DNA from: Periplaneta americana | Taxonomy: Eukaryota; Arthropoda; Insecta; Blattodea; Blattidae | Direction: 5' to 3' | DNA: 64,000 bases | Assembly: GCF_040183065.1 (NCBI RefSeq) | Contig: NC_091119.1 | Span: 60,436,892-60,500,891 of the forward strand | Shown here: positions 13,201 to 21,727 of the stretch, piece after piece | Position numbering within the stretch: the stretch's first letter is position 1 | Layout: each line of letters opens with the position of its first letter | Notes under the pieces: model-generated | What the model was told of the DNA's origin: nothing | The model's input: the letters and a program-made list of their open reading frames with translations, nothing else | Database searches by the model: none | Position numbers and translations under genes: made by a program

Positions 13201-13699
13201 CCGGCCAAGCTTACCCAATGAACCCTCTTGTCCCAGAAATATCCAAGCGCTGGAGGTCATCAGTAGCCTGTGTTGCAGGATCACAGCAGGTCTTCCCGCA
13301 TTTGAGTTGGTCCTCCCGCCAGGTATACGGAAGTGTTTAAGCACATACCCGTCCTTGGTCTCCACAGTGTGCTCTTCCGCCGGATATCCATACTTGCGTA
13401 TCACCTCGGGCTGTAGAAATATTAAAAATTGAATAATTTCCGGGCAAATGAAGAGGTGTACGTTCATGAAAAAATTTTAGTATAGCATTTTCAGAGTTTA
13501 AACTTGGTAATTAAAAACTAGATTGTGCCTTAGTCAAAGAAGTTGATTAGTTTTATTTTATTTTTATAAACTTCCTTAGGTACAGCTTACAGCAGTAAAA
13601 TTTTGGAAATATTCAACATTTTTTTCCTCCATTAAGCCTATTGTATCTTGTACAATAATGAAAATTAGTATGTGTAAAACACTGTCCTTATGCTATATG

Positions 13700-13760
<61 letters not shown>

Positions 13761-16700
13761 TACGATTTAAGAAAATTGTTTACATTTTTGTTTTTCAAAA
13801 TTCAGTTTACTGTGTAATGATGAAGCGTTTCCCACATAACTCAAAAACTATCCAACATTCTGTGATGAAATATTTTGTGTGTATTTATGCATGTCACATC
13901 TACAATATGATGCAAGATCACTTCTTTATCTTTGATAGATTGTCTGATAAAAATAAATTAATTTCAAAAATGGTCAAATATTAGTACTTTCTTCTAACAC
14001 AAAATAAAAAATATATATTATTTATTGAGGAATGTAGATGAAAGAGCATGGTATTGTAAACATGAGTTTCAGGAATAAAATAAAAGAGATAGAACATGAA
14101 AAAGTTAACAAGTTTATGAGTTATGGGGGAAACGCTTCATCACTGCACAGTAAACTGCCACCATTATGAATTTTGAAAAAAGGAATATATAAATATATTT
14201 TTTTAATCGTGAAAATACATTTTTTTCGTATAGCAGAAGGATAGAGTTTTACACATACCAATTTTCATTATTGTACAAGATACAGTAATGGAGGAAATAA
14301 ATGTTAAATATTTCCTAAAATTTTACTGCTGTAAGCTATACCTTACCCCTTAAAAGGCTGCCAAGACTGACAAAGTTTACTAGATAAATAAGGTAAGTGC
14401 ACCAAATAAGGCCATGCAGACCAATAAGGCCAATTACTGTTTTACGAAGAACTGCCAAATATTGGTGATAAACGACAGCATCTTCCTCATCCGCATGCTC
14501 TGCTAAATGTTAAGGCATATCAACCACTCGCTTGATGTCAGTTGTAGTGAATGCATATATAGGAAGAAAACTGTGCGGCCAAACCTGATTGTGTTGCTAC
14601 TACCACGCGGGAAGTGCGTTTTTGTTTAAAACTTTTTATAACCTATATTTCAGAGAATGTAGTGTGTTATGTATATCATTACAGTATATTTTATGTAAAG
14701 GATGAATCAAAAGTGTGGAACCATATAAATATCTTGCATATGCTTGATTTTCGATTATTATAGGTGTTACCAGTATTTGTACGACCAAATGCTCTATAAG
14801 GGACACATTCGATTCTAGCCCTCAGCTATCTCAAAAGCCGCCATTTTGGATGCAACTTTGAAATTTTAAATGGAAAGTGGGTCATGTAGGTTCTCTAAAT
14901 CATGTGACATTTTCTGAAAAAATTCGATGGTGCAATCCGTTTTGAAATATCTCTAATCCTTTTCAAGTTATTTAAAGATAACTGTTATAATGACACAAAC
15001 ATTAGTTACTGCATCTACAGATATTTTGTAACATGGTACAGTGCTAAGGAGAATTTGGAAAATGTATTTTATGCAATTATGGTAATTAACTTTTCCTGCT
15101 TTCCTGTTTGGTTAACCTGTGACAATTTCAATACATTGTTGTGATTATTTGAAGCTCTCCTATAACAAATTTCTTGATTTTCGTGATGGCATTATCGAAA
15201 GAGAGAAGAATTGATATCATCAATTCATTCTGGTGGGTTAAGCCATAGAAATGTTGCAGCAGATTGGACGAACAGTTCCCTGGACATTGGATTAGTCCTC
15301 GTGGACCAGTAAAATGATCGGCCATGTTTCCAGCTTTAACACCCCTTGCTTTTTTATTTTGGGATTACATAAAGAGTTTGGTATATAAAGAAAAAATTGA
15401 GAATGTGGAACATTTAAAGAACCGTATCATTGAAGCCAGTGCTAAAGTCACCCCGGAAATACTACAAAGTATTCTCTCCAGATTCTCAATTTCCTTTTCA
15501 GATACCAAGCTCTTTATGTAATCTCAAAAGAAAAAATCTAGGAGTGTTAAATCTGGAGTCCTGGCTGGCCATTCTACTGGTCCACGCCGACCAATCCAAT
15601 GTCCAGGGAACTGTTCGCCCAGTCTGCTGCAACATTTCTATAGCTTAACTCATCAGAATGAAGAAAGATATCAATTCTTCTTTCTTTCAATAGTGCCATC
15701 ACAAAAATCAAGAAATTTGTTATAGGAAAGCTTCAAATAATCACAACAATGCATTGAAACTGTCACAGATCAACCAAACAGTAAAGCAAGATAAGTTAAT
15801 TACCAGAAGTGCATGAAAATATATTTTCCAAAACCTCCTTAGTACTGTACCATGTTACAAAATATCTGTAGATGCAGTAACTAATGTTTGTGTCATTATC
15901 TGTCGCTAGACGTTGTTCTGAGCGGTTGTGTTCCCCCTGTGCTCCGTGCTCCAAACCACAGTCATTCCATAGTTGGTTCTACAAGTGCTCCGTCTGCTCT
16001 CTGTAAGCGATGTAAGTCTAAAGTTGTTAATGGAGTTAAATGCAGTGTTTGTGATAACGTTTTTCATACCAGTTGTGCAAAATTAATTAATAACGTTATT
16101 TCGATTGATGAAAATTCTGTGAAGTGTTGTGTTAATAACAGTGAATCTATTAAACATTCATTATCAAGCTACTTCTAATGTAAACAATAATGGTTATGAA
16201 CAGTATGATTCTGAGGAAAGACACGATCCTAGATTAATGACGTCGCAAGTTTCATTTGGTGAGCAATTAAAACCTTTTATCGGAAATGTAAGTGGAACTA
16301 AAAATAAGGTTGAAACTAAAGTGAATCTTGATGTGCTCCCTCCTGAACATTCCGTAAAGAAGCTAGAAGAAAAGAATCCAGTCCAAGAATCGTCAAGTGG
16401 AGTAGGTTCGAAACAACAAACGTGGTACGAGGTTGTTCGTAAAAAGACAAAAAGAATTAACGTCATTGGTAAAAAAGCTAATAATGATGCATCAGTTTCC
16501 AAATTGCATGGTGTTCCTAAGTACGTTCTACTTCATGTGTATCGTCTTGCTCCTGAGACCAAAACTGAGGAGGTGATTGAATTTATTAAACCCAGTTTCC
16601 CTGAAGTCGGCAATCATTTATGTTCAGTTTTATGAATGACAACTGCTAACGTAATATTACCTGATATAGAGAATATTATATCTAAAAATAAACGTGAAAT

Positions 16701-18800
16701 GTCTGTAGCATGTCCTTCAAGTGAGAAAAATGAATTCTTGTAATTAAAAAAAATGTGTTTCAACATTATGAGTACACATTGCAGTTGCAACAAATCAGAA
16801 ATGAAATAAAAGCTTAGAAAATAACTACATTTTTGTCTTTCAGTTTGTATAATATGTATTTACGTATCAGTATTTGTTTTTTTCTTCCAGTGCTTCGTGA
16901 CACAATATAATTCAAGTATTGTACATACTGTTTTCCCTTATAAGAAGTGAAGTTAATTTATAAGTAAATAATCATAAAACATAATTAGGCCTGTATTTCA
17001 CAAATATTTCAATTTTCAAATAATGTTAGTGCTTTATTCCTTTGTTTTTGTAGAAGTTGTTACATAAATTCATTACAATGTTTTTATTGCTGCTGATCAT
17101 TATTGTGCGTGACGTATCTCAGGCATTTATAACAGTACTTGTCTCATTTATATGATTGTGATTTCCCCTATAACTACAATCCCTTACTGTAACACTTTCT
17201 ACACCTCTGCCTGAAAGCTGTGTAGTCGTACAGATATATGCAATATTTTACGGAGGAGCACGCGGCATTCCAGGAATTACAGAATCATATGTTGTCATGT
17301 GATTTCGTGACACCACTATCTTACACGGTCAGTAATACCGATCAGATCAGTAATAATGAGTTAATAATACTGACAGTATGCATCAATATTTTAGCGACCC
17401 TAAACCGTCAGCATATTGTCAATATTTCTGGTCGGTATTAATGTGCTATTTGCCCTTTGAACAGGTGGAAGAGTTCAAATATTTTAGAGGAACAGTAACA
17501 GATATAAATTACACTCCGGAGGAAATTAAACGCAGAATAAAATAATATGGGAAATGCCTGTTATTATTCAGTTGAGAAGCTTTTGTCATCTAGTGTGCTG
17601 TCAAAAAATCTGAAAGTTAGAATTAATAAAACAGTTTTATTACCGATTATTCTGTATGGTTATAAAACTTGGACTCTCACTTTGAGAAAGGAACAAAGGT
17701 TAAGAATGTTCGAGAATAACATTCTTAGGAAAATATTTGGGGCTAAGGGGGATGAAGTTACAGGAAAATGGTGCAGTTTCTTCTCAAGCAGTTGCGATTT
17801 CATCCGTACCGACTATAGTTGCTGCAAGCCCTAAAACCAGAGGACAAAGTGCTACGAAGATATTTCTGCATAAATATGCAGACTTCAATTGAAAACGATG
17901 ATGAATTTTTTCGTTCCGTGATGTTTTCTGACGAAGCCACTTTTCATCTTTCTGGTAAGGTGAACAGATATAACCTCAGAATCTAGAAGTCTGAAAATCC
18001 GCGTACCTACGTGGAACTTGACTATAGGCTTGATGTGTGCCGTGTTACCAATGGGGGACACATTGAACATATTTAAAGTAAGGAACTGAACTTTTTGAGT
18101 TTTTCTTTCCATTGGTATTATTTTCATGCACCTCAGATTCATAGAACCTAAATTACATGTGTTCGAAACCGGAAAGGTGTTTTGTAGGAGCTCTATAGGC
18201 CTATTAAAACACAGCAAATGAACTCAATTTATTAGAATATTAAAAATAACATGAACAGAATTTATTTGACTTTAGATTCATGTTGTTGACTGTGCAGTTA
18301 GTGAAATTTATCTGGGGAATAACTTCCAGTGGATTGTTTGCCTCAATTTCCGGCGGTGTTAGTGATTCCAAATCAATGTTACTTTCAAAACTCACGCCTG
18401 CCATTTTGGATTGCTGCTTCCAAGGTTTTCAGGTTGTTGCACGTACGATATTAATCAATATCGCATATAGTTGGAAATCGATAGTTGCAATAACATAATG
18501 AATAGCAATACTTTAATGTGTGTTATTAAGATAATTACGTCACATGAAATTAGCGTATTTTACGAGTAGTATGGTAAAATAGAAACACTTTTAATTGACT
18601 ACTGTGAATAAAGGCATTCTTTTGGTTGCTAAGGACTGTGAAATGACCTTAGGTACCAGTCATGGATAAATATAATTTTTATATATTTTACTCACCGTGG
18701 TCATGAAAGCTTCGGATTCGCCTCCTGCTAGAAGGGAAGCCAATCCAGCGCTTGCTGGCCTTCCAATAAACATAAGCAAAACAAACCCTGCTAGCTGCAT
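5534..18800 (-). CDS. Insect acid lipase (lipase 3-like), four N-terminal exons, partial
   Basis: Predicted secreted neutral/acid lipase of the alpha/beta-hydrolase fold, which hydrolyses acylglycerol or cholesteryl esters in gut, lysosome or hemolymph. Four exons (18696-18800, 13215-13410, 10499-10613, 5534-5780) join in phases 0, 1 and 2 to 663 nt (221 codons). In order they give a signal peptide, the N-terminal lipase motif [16 protein letters not shown], an oxyanion region, [26 protein letters not shown], and the nucleophile elbow GHSIG. The catalytic Asp and His exons were not found and probably lie left of position 1. Full insect lipases are about 400 residues, so roughly the first half is here. 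Odd points: the normally conserved HG of the oxyanion loop reads HR (LQHRLL), and the usual WLGN reads WLTN. The gene may be active, altered or decaying; no stop or frameshift was found. Introns of 2.6-5.3 kb are full of repeats. Confidence 0.85.
6991..7325 (-). mobile_element. tRNA-like sequence inside an inverted-repeat element
   Basis: Ends ATGAAAGATCGGTGGAGC and its near-complement at 7302-7325 form terminal inverted repeats. The minus strand (about 7095-7020) folds as a tRNA: D-arm TAGTGGATAGAGC, anticodon stem TCAGC/GCTGA with loop ACGTAGA, and T-arm CCGGG-TTTGAAT-CCCGG. Position 33 is C instead of the near-universal T, so this is a tRNA-derived element, not a working tRNA gene. Confidence 0.65.
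8430..8692 (+). pseudogene. LINE reverse-transcriptase C-terminal fragment
   Basis: Reads [31 protein letters not shown], then [11 protein letters not shown] and RLPRQILRY. This is the post-RT tail common to arthropod non-LTR retrotransposons. It is 5' truncated and ends after HGRRSL. Confidence 0.7.
8911..9692. other. No gene recognised; tRNA-like head and (GAGT)n
   Basis: 9360-9425 on the minus strand has a tRNA-like GGTAGCGTCACGGTTAAG...box B region, probably a SINE head. 9557-9585 is a short (GAGT)n run. Nothing else was seen. Confidence 0.4.
9697..10392. mobile_element. Palindromic TTAA-type MITE-3, copy a
   Basis: Inverted ends GGGGCTAGGTACAGCTTATA and complement (right end GTACCTAACCCC), flanked by TTAA (9693-9696, 10393-10396). 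The arms are long and near-palindromic. A (TA)n run at 10204-10240 lies in the right arm. Related to 13575-14349. Confidence 0.8.
10499..10613 (-). CDS. Lipase exon 3: ADAGYDVW segment
   Basis: Short 115-nt exon found by matching the missing part of the family rather than by ORF length. Acceptor ...ctgttttcag|CG and donor TTCAG|GTGAAT. With one base from exon 2 it reads [30 protein letters not shown] and EKFWDF, leaving two bases. Exon 4 supplies C to make Ser and continues WHEMG. The usual G in WLGN is T here. Confidence 0.85.
10614..11121. other. Lipase intron sequence, no gene recognised
   Basis: About 10795-10840 has a short piece related to the 3' part of the SINE at 11122-11435. The rest is unremarkable. 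Confidence 0.4.
11122..11435 (-). mobile_element. SINE family D with poly-A tail
   Basis: Minus-strand SINE: tRNA-like head with box B GGTTCGGGTTCGAGTCCC near 11400-11380, a body, and a poly-A tail seen as poly-T at 11122-11140 on the plus strand. Confidence 0.75.
11436..12075. other. No gene recognised; short direct repeat
   Basis: About 11695-11740 and 11755-11800 share GGA(T/C)TCACACTCACTT-type sequence as an imperfect direct repeat. Nothing coding was recognised. Confidence 0.35.
12089..12364 (-). mobile_element. 5'-truncated LINE-A insertion with 13-bp target duplication
   Basis: Encodes the very end of a [62 protein letters not shown]. The 3' end runs into a TAAG-type tail. The duplication ATTAAATTCTGCT is at 12076-12088 and 12365-12377. 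Same family as 19099-19964 and 55722-56665. Confidence 0.85.
12440..12620 (+). mobile_element. Probable tRNA-derived SINE fragment
   Basis: Plus-strand box-B-like GGAATCGAATCC follows a D-arm-like stretch, then a T-rich body. No target duplication was found. Confidence 0.4.
12700..12937 (-). mobile_element. SINE family A, copy 1
   Basis: Minus-strand tRNA-derived SINE: GTGGAGTAACGGTTAG head, box B GGGTTCGATTTCC, then CCTGGTTGGGGTTATTTCCG and AATGTGAGCAAATGCTGG, ending GATAAAGCGTTGTAAAAT. Other copies are at 35455-35703, 38196-38380 and 56321-56567. Confidence 0.85.
13215..13410 (-). CDS. Lipase exon 2: N-terminal lipase domain and oxyanion loop
   Basis: Acceptor ...tttctacag|CCCGAG and donor CATTGG|GTAAGC. 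It is 196 nt, entering in phase 0 and leaving one base. It encodes [29 protein letters not shown] and [21 protein letters not shown]. In the family the loop is LQHGLL; the Gly after His helps form the oxyanion hole, so Arg here is a notable change. The open frame past the donor (GKLGRFIRS...) is intron. Confidence 0.85.
13575..14349. mobile_element. Palindromic TTAA-type MITE-3, copy b
   Basis: Same arms as 9697-10392 (TACAGCTTACAGCAGTAAAA and complement); the right end abuts TTAA at 14350-14353 and the left end has decayed. A (TA)n run (13700-13756) lies in the left arm. Confidence 0.78.
14354..14986. other. No gene recognised
   Basis: Intron of the lipase gene, AT-rich. No frame or repeat boundary was recognised. 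Confidence 0.35.
14987..15898. mobile_element. Palindromic mariner-like transposase relic 2
   Basis: A 912-bp near-palindrome centred near 15443, with outer ends ATAATGACACAAACATTAGT and complement. The plus strand of the left half reads [17 protein letters not shown], a stop, [19 protein letters not shown] and then [12 protein letters not shown], a mariner/Tc1-like C-terminal half. The reverse complement of the right half gives the same block ([17 protein letters not shown]). Two opposed copies of one transposase 3' end, as in 1341-2212. Confidence 0.72.
15899..16640 (+). pseudogene. LINE ORF1 with PHD-like zinc finger, frameshifted
   Basis: First part (to 16178) reads [20 protein letters not shown] and FHTSCAKLI, a C-x2-C-x9-C-x2-C-x4-H-x2-C zinc knuckle/PHD-like motif known from LINE ORF1 proteins. 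The next frame (16129-16635) continues with [14 protein letters not shown] and [20 protein letters not shown], then stops. The two frames overlap and look like one ORF broken by a shift. No reverse transcriptase follows. Confidence 0.55.
16641..17462. other. No gene recognised
   Basis: AT-rich. 17238-17441 is open for 67 codons but matches nothing I know. Confidence 0.35.
17463..17780 (+). pseudogene. LINE-A reverse-transcriptase tail fragment
   Basis: Reads [14 protein letters not shown], stops, then [40 protein letters not shown] and [16 protein letters not shown]. Same LINE family as 19099-19964, on the plus strand, broken by stops and by the mariner fragment that follows. Confidence 0.75.
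17783..18012 (+). pseudogene. Mariner-like transposase fragment
   Basis: Reads [20 protein letters not shown] and [10 protein letters not shown], the block around the second catalytic Asp in mariner-type transposases (F.DEATFH.SG.VNR.N.R.W). It is only about 75 codons with stops on both sides. Confidence 0.65.
18013..18690. other. No gene recognised (lipase intron 1)
   Basis: AT-rich. 18280-18498 is open but unrecognised. Confidence 0.35.
18696..18800 (-). CDS. Lipase exon 1: signal peptide
   Basis: Thirty-five codons starting at the ATG at 18800-18798. The protein begins [18 protein letters not shown], a short hydrophobic signal peptide ending in a plausible A-S-A cleavage site, and ends in FMTT. 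The donor is ACG|GTGAGT (GT at 18695-18694), phase 0. MTT followed by PEVI from exon 2 recreates the MTTPE(L/V)I start of mature insect lipases. An ATG ten bases upstream (18810) is in another frame and gives no signal peptide, so it was not chosen. Confidence 0.82.
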
Positions 18801-18858
18801 TTTTCTTCATACAATGCCTGGGAATTGCTTTGACACTAGTAAGTGACCAAGGCTATCT

Positions 18859-18866
18859 CTATATAA
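18859..18866 (-). promoter_or_regulatory. Candidate TATA box of the lipase gene
   Basis: On the minus strand TTATATAG lies about 60 bases upstream of the lipase ATG. A start site some 25-30 bases downstream, near 18835-18840, would give a short 5' leader, typical of insect digestive-enzyme genes. An initiator-like TCACTT (18846-18841) sits slightly too close to the TATA box, so the exact start is uncertain. Confidence 0.5.
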
Positions 18867-19029
18867 GAAGGCCTCGGAGTGACTCACTGTGGTTTCCTTA
18901 TAGATAATGCTGTCATTGTCAATTCTTTCCCCTAATTATTGTAATGACGAAATCCTAAGTTCATCATTTCAATTTCTGAAAACAGATCTAAGAGTGTGTT
19001 TCTGTATCGAACTCCATATCAGCAACATG

Positions 19030-20165
19030 CATATCGTCGTTGTTCCTGCAATAACTCCTATGTGACTTATTCACACATTTTCAGATTTTTGTCCTATACT
19101 TACTTACTTACTGGCTTTTAAGGAACCCGGAAGTTCATTGCCGCCCTCACATAAGCCCGCCATTGGTCCTTATACTGAGCAAGATTAATCCAGTCTCTAC
19201 CATCATATCCTACCTCCCTCAAATCAATTTTAATATTATCTTCCCAGCTACGTCTCGGCCTCCCCAAAGGTATTTTGCCCTCCGGCCTCCCAACTAACAC
19301 TCTATATGCATTTCTGGATTCGCCCATACGTGCTACATGTCCTGTCCATCTCAAGCGTCTGATTTTATGGTCCTAATTATGTCAGGCGAAGTATACAATG
19401 CGTGCAGCTCTGTGTTGTGTAACTTTCTCCATTCTCCTGTACCTTCATCCCTCTTAGCCCCAAATATTTTCCTAAGAACCTTATTCTCAAACACTCTTAA
19501 TCTCTGTTTCTCTCTCAAAGTGAGAGTCCAAGTTTCACAACCATACAGAACAACCGGTAATATAACTGTTTTATAAATTCTAACTTTCAGATTTTTTGAC
19601 AGAAGACTAAATGACAAAAGCTTCTCAACCGAATAATAACACGCATTTCCCATATTTATTCTGCGTTTAATTTCCTCCCGAGTGTCATTTATGTTTGTTA
19701 CTGTTGCTCCAAGATATTTGAATTTTTCCACCTCTTCGAAGGATAAATCTCCAATTTTTTATAGTTCCATTTCGTACTATATTCTGGTCACGAGACATAA
19801 TCATATACTTAGTCTTTTCGGGATTTACTTCCAACCCAATCGCTTTACTTGCTTCAACTAGAATTTCCGCGTTTCCCCTAATCGTTTGTGGATTTTCTCC
19901 TAACATATTCACGTCATCCTCATAGACAAGAAGCTGATGTAACCCGTTCAATTCCAAACCCTCTGATTTTGTCCTATAAATAGCTTAAATAGTGATACAG
20001 CAAATAATAAAATCTCCTATATGTAATTATATTTCGTTTCGAAAATGTAATAATTCACAGTCTCCTATGTACGGCTGCCATAGGATGAATAAATGTGTTT
20101 TCACTTCCTACTGAAAAAATTTATATTTTGCACATAGGAGTTATTGCAGGAATAACGACGATATG
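19030..20165. mobile_element. MITE-4 with a LINE inserted inside
   Basis: Inverted ends of about 35 bp (CATATCGTCGTTGTTCCTGC and its near-complement ending at 20165). Without the LINE insertion it would be about 255 bp. Confidence 0.8.
19099..19964 (-). mobile_element. 5'-truncated LINE-A insertion with target duplication
   Basis: Minus strand reads [78 protein letters not shown] and [20 protein letters not shown], with small frame breaks. This is the end of the reverse transcriptase and the C-terminal tail of a non-LTR retrotransposon. The 3' end is a (TAAG)n tail at 19099-19112. The duplication GATTTT(T)GTCCTATA is at 19084-19098 and 19965-19978. Confidence 0.85.
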
Positions 20166-20569
20166 AGAAGCCTAGTATCAAAGACGGACAAGAGCCATTT
20201 TTATTATTTGTCAGTAGAGTCATATTTTTGTTTCGTTATGATAACTACTAGTATGAAGTATGCAAACTTTTGTGTGTCATATTGGTAACTTTGGTAACAA
20301 AATAATTAGGTCTCCACTTAAAAATATTCCTTTAAGGCACATTAAAACATACCTTAAAATGACATTGTCCAATATTGAAACTAAGATTGACTTTTGTACG
20401 TTTTTTAAACAAACGAAGATGCAAGTGTCCATTTTTGAAACTCACAACTTAGAATCAGAATAATGATAAGAAAAACTCATTGAAGTTATGATTTTATTCC
20501 AAAACTAATATTTAACTGGAAAAATTAGAAAATTAAATTTAGAATGTTACTTTTATTCAATTCTTTAGT

Positions 20570-21480
20570 TCTTATTTTACTTCAATTCTGCACAGATAAC
20601 TTGTGGTTCATTTAAAGGGTTTTCAAAACAATCACATTCATTATGGCTGTCTACATTTGCATCAGAACTTTGGATTATAGTACTATACCACTGAAGACGG
20701 GGGTTTTCCTTCCTCTCACTTCCAAAATGTTTACTTAATAACTGCTGAACATCCGCAAGTTTCTCTGGATTTACTTTGACCCCTATTTCAATTGGTGAAG
20801 GATTAATTTCCATTCGTTTTTCTTTAGCACGTTTCCATTGTTCAGGATTAAATTTACATTTTGTAGTCAGTATTTACCACAAAAAGTGCCTATTAAGGAA
20901 CAGAAGCTTAATGACATTCCCTCTCTCCTGCCATATACAGGGTGTTTCGGAAATATTTTAACAAACCTTGGAGCATTTTCCTCACACAAAACAAGAAAAA
21001 AATTAATGTAAATTTATATACGAAAATCCTTAGTTTCATGGAATCAATAAATGGTTTAGCTGTGATTGTGCCCATTCTCGGAACATTCTTTCCTCTTGTT
21101 TGCTCTGAAACGCAATTTCTTTTATAAAACTCCTGCCACCAATTTTTGAAATACATTATAGCCACAGTCTGTACTTCTTTTACAGTAAACTTCCTTGAAT
21201 CTCTGCTTGTAATAATGATCTCTGTGAGTTGGTTTACTGAGAAAAGCTTGTCATATTTCCTCAGAGCTCTCTTAATGTTTGAAAAATCCCTGTCGTTTGG
21301 TACAAACGAATGGCCTGTTACTGGATAGTATTGTTCAAATTTATCATTATCAGTAAGGGCAAGGAACAGGCTACTTAATGCATGAATTTTCTGAGTCAGT
21401 TATTGTGGCAGACAGCTAAAACGTTCTAAGTCTGGCATAAAATCTTTTTGCGTGCATTGACAATTTCAATAGGCCAACAC
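20570..21480 (-). pseudogene. Fragment of a transposase-like ORF, family not assigned
   Basis: Minus-strand pieces read YYPVTGHSFVPNDRDFSNIK, IMYFKNWWQEFYKRNC and INPSPIEIGVKVNPEKLADV. The GHSF.P.DRDF and FK.WW....Y motifs recur in a transposon-encoded protein I have seen in many insect genomes without a firm family name. Frames are interrupted, so it is not a working gene. A CAGGGTGTTTCGG mariner-like terminus at 20939 suggests a further insertion. Confidence 0.45.
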
Positions 21481-21574
21481 AGTGCTATAGAGGCATCTGA
21501 CGTAGAATATTTTTGCTAAAAACATAAAATTACTTAGTTAAAAAGTGTTAAAATTTTAAAAAAAGGTATATACC

Positions 21575-21640
21575 TTCGACAGACGGCCCGTTTCGACGTG
21601 ATGTCACGTCTTCTTCAGTGTCTCCTGAACTACTGGTGAT
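21575..21640 (-). ncRNA. Hammerhead-ribozyme-like motif in the Penelope-like element
   Basis: On the minus strand: CTGAAGA core (21618-21612), an extra A, stem II GACGTGA/TCACGTC, core GAAAC (21594-21590), stem III ACGG/CCGT, then GTC with the expected cleavage site after C at 21582. Stem I closes as TGTC/GACA (21581-21578 with 21622-21619). The extra A before stem II departs from the consensus. Hammerhead ribozymes are known in Penelope-like elements, and this lies at the expected place near the element end. Confidence 0.68.
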
Positions 21641-21727
21641 CTTGAATTCTGCGATGTGCATTTGTCGATAGTAGGGGTGGGGGTGTGTTGTTCTTATGGT
21701 GGGGGCTGATTGTTTGTGTGTTATGAC

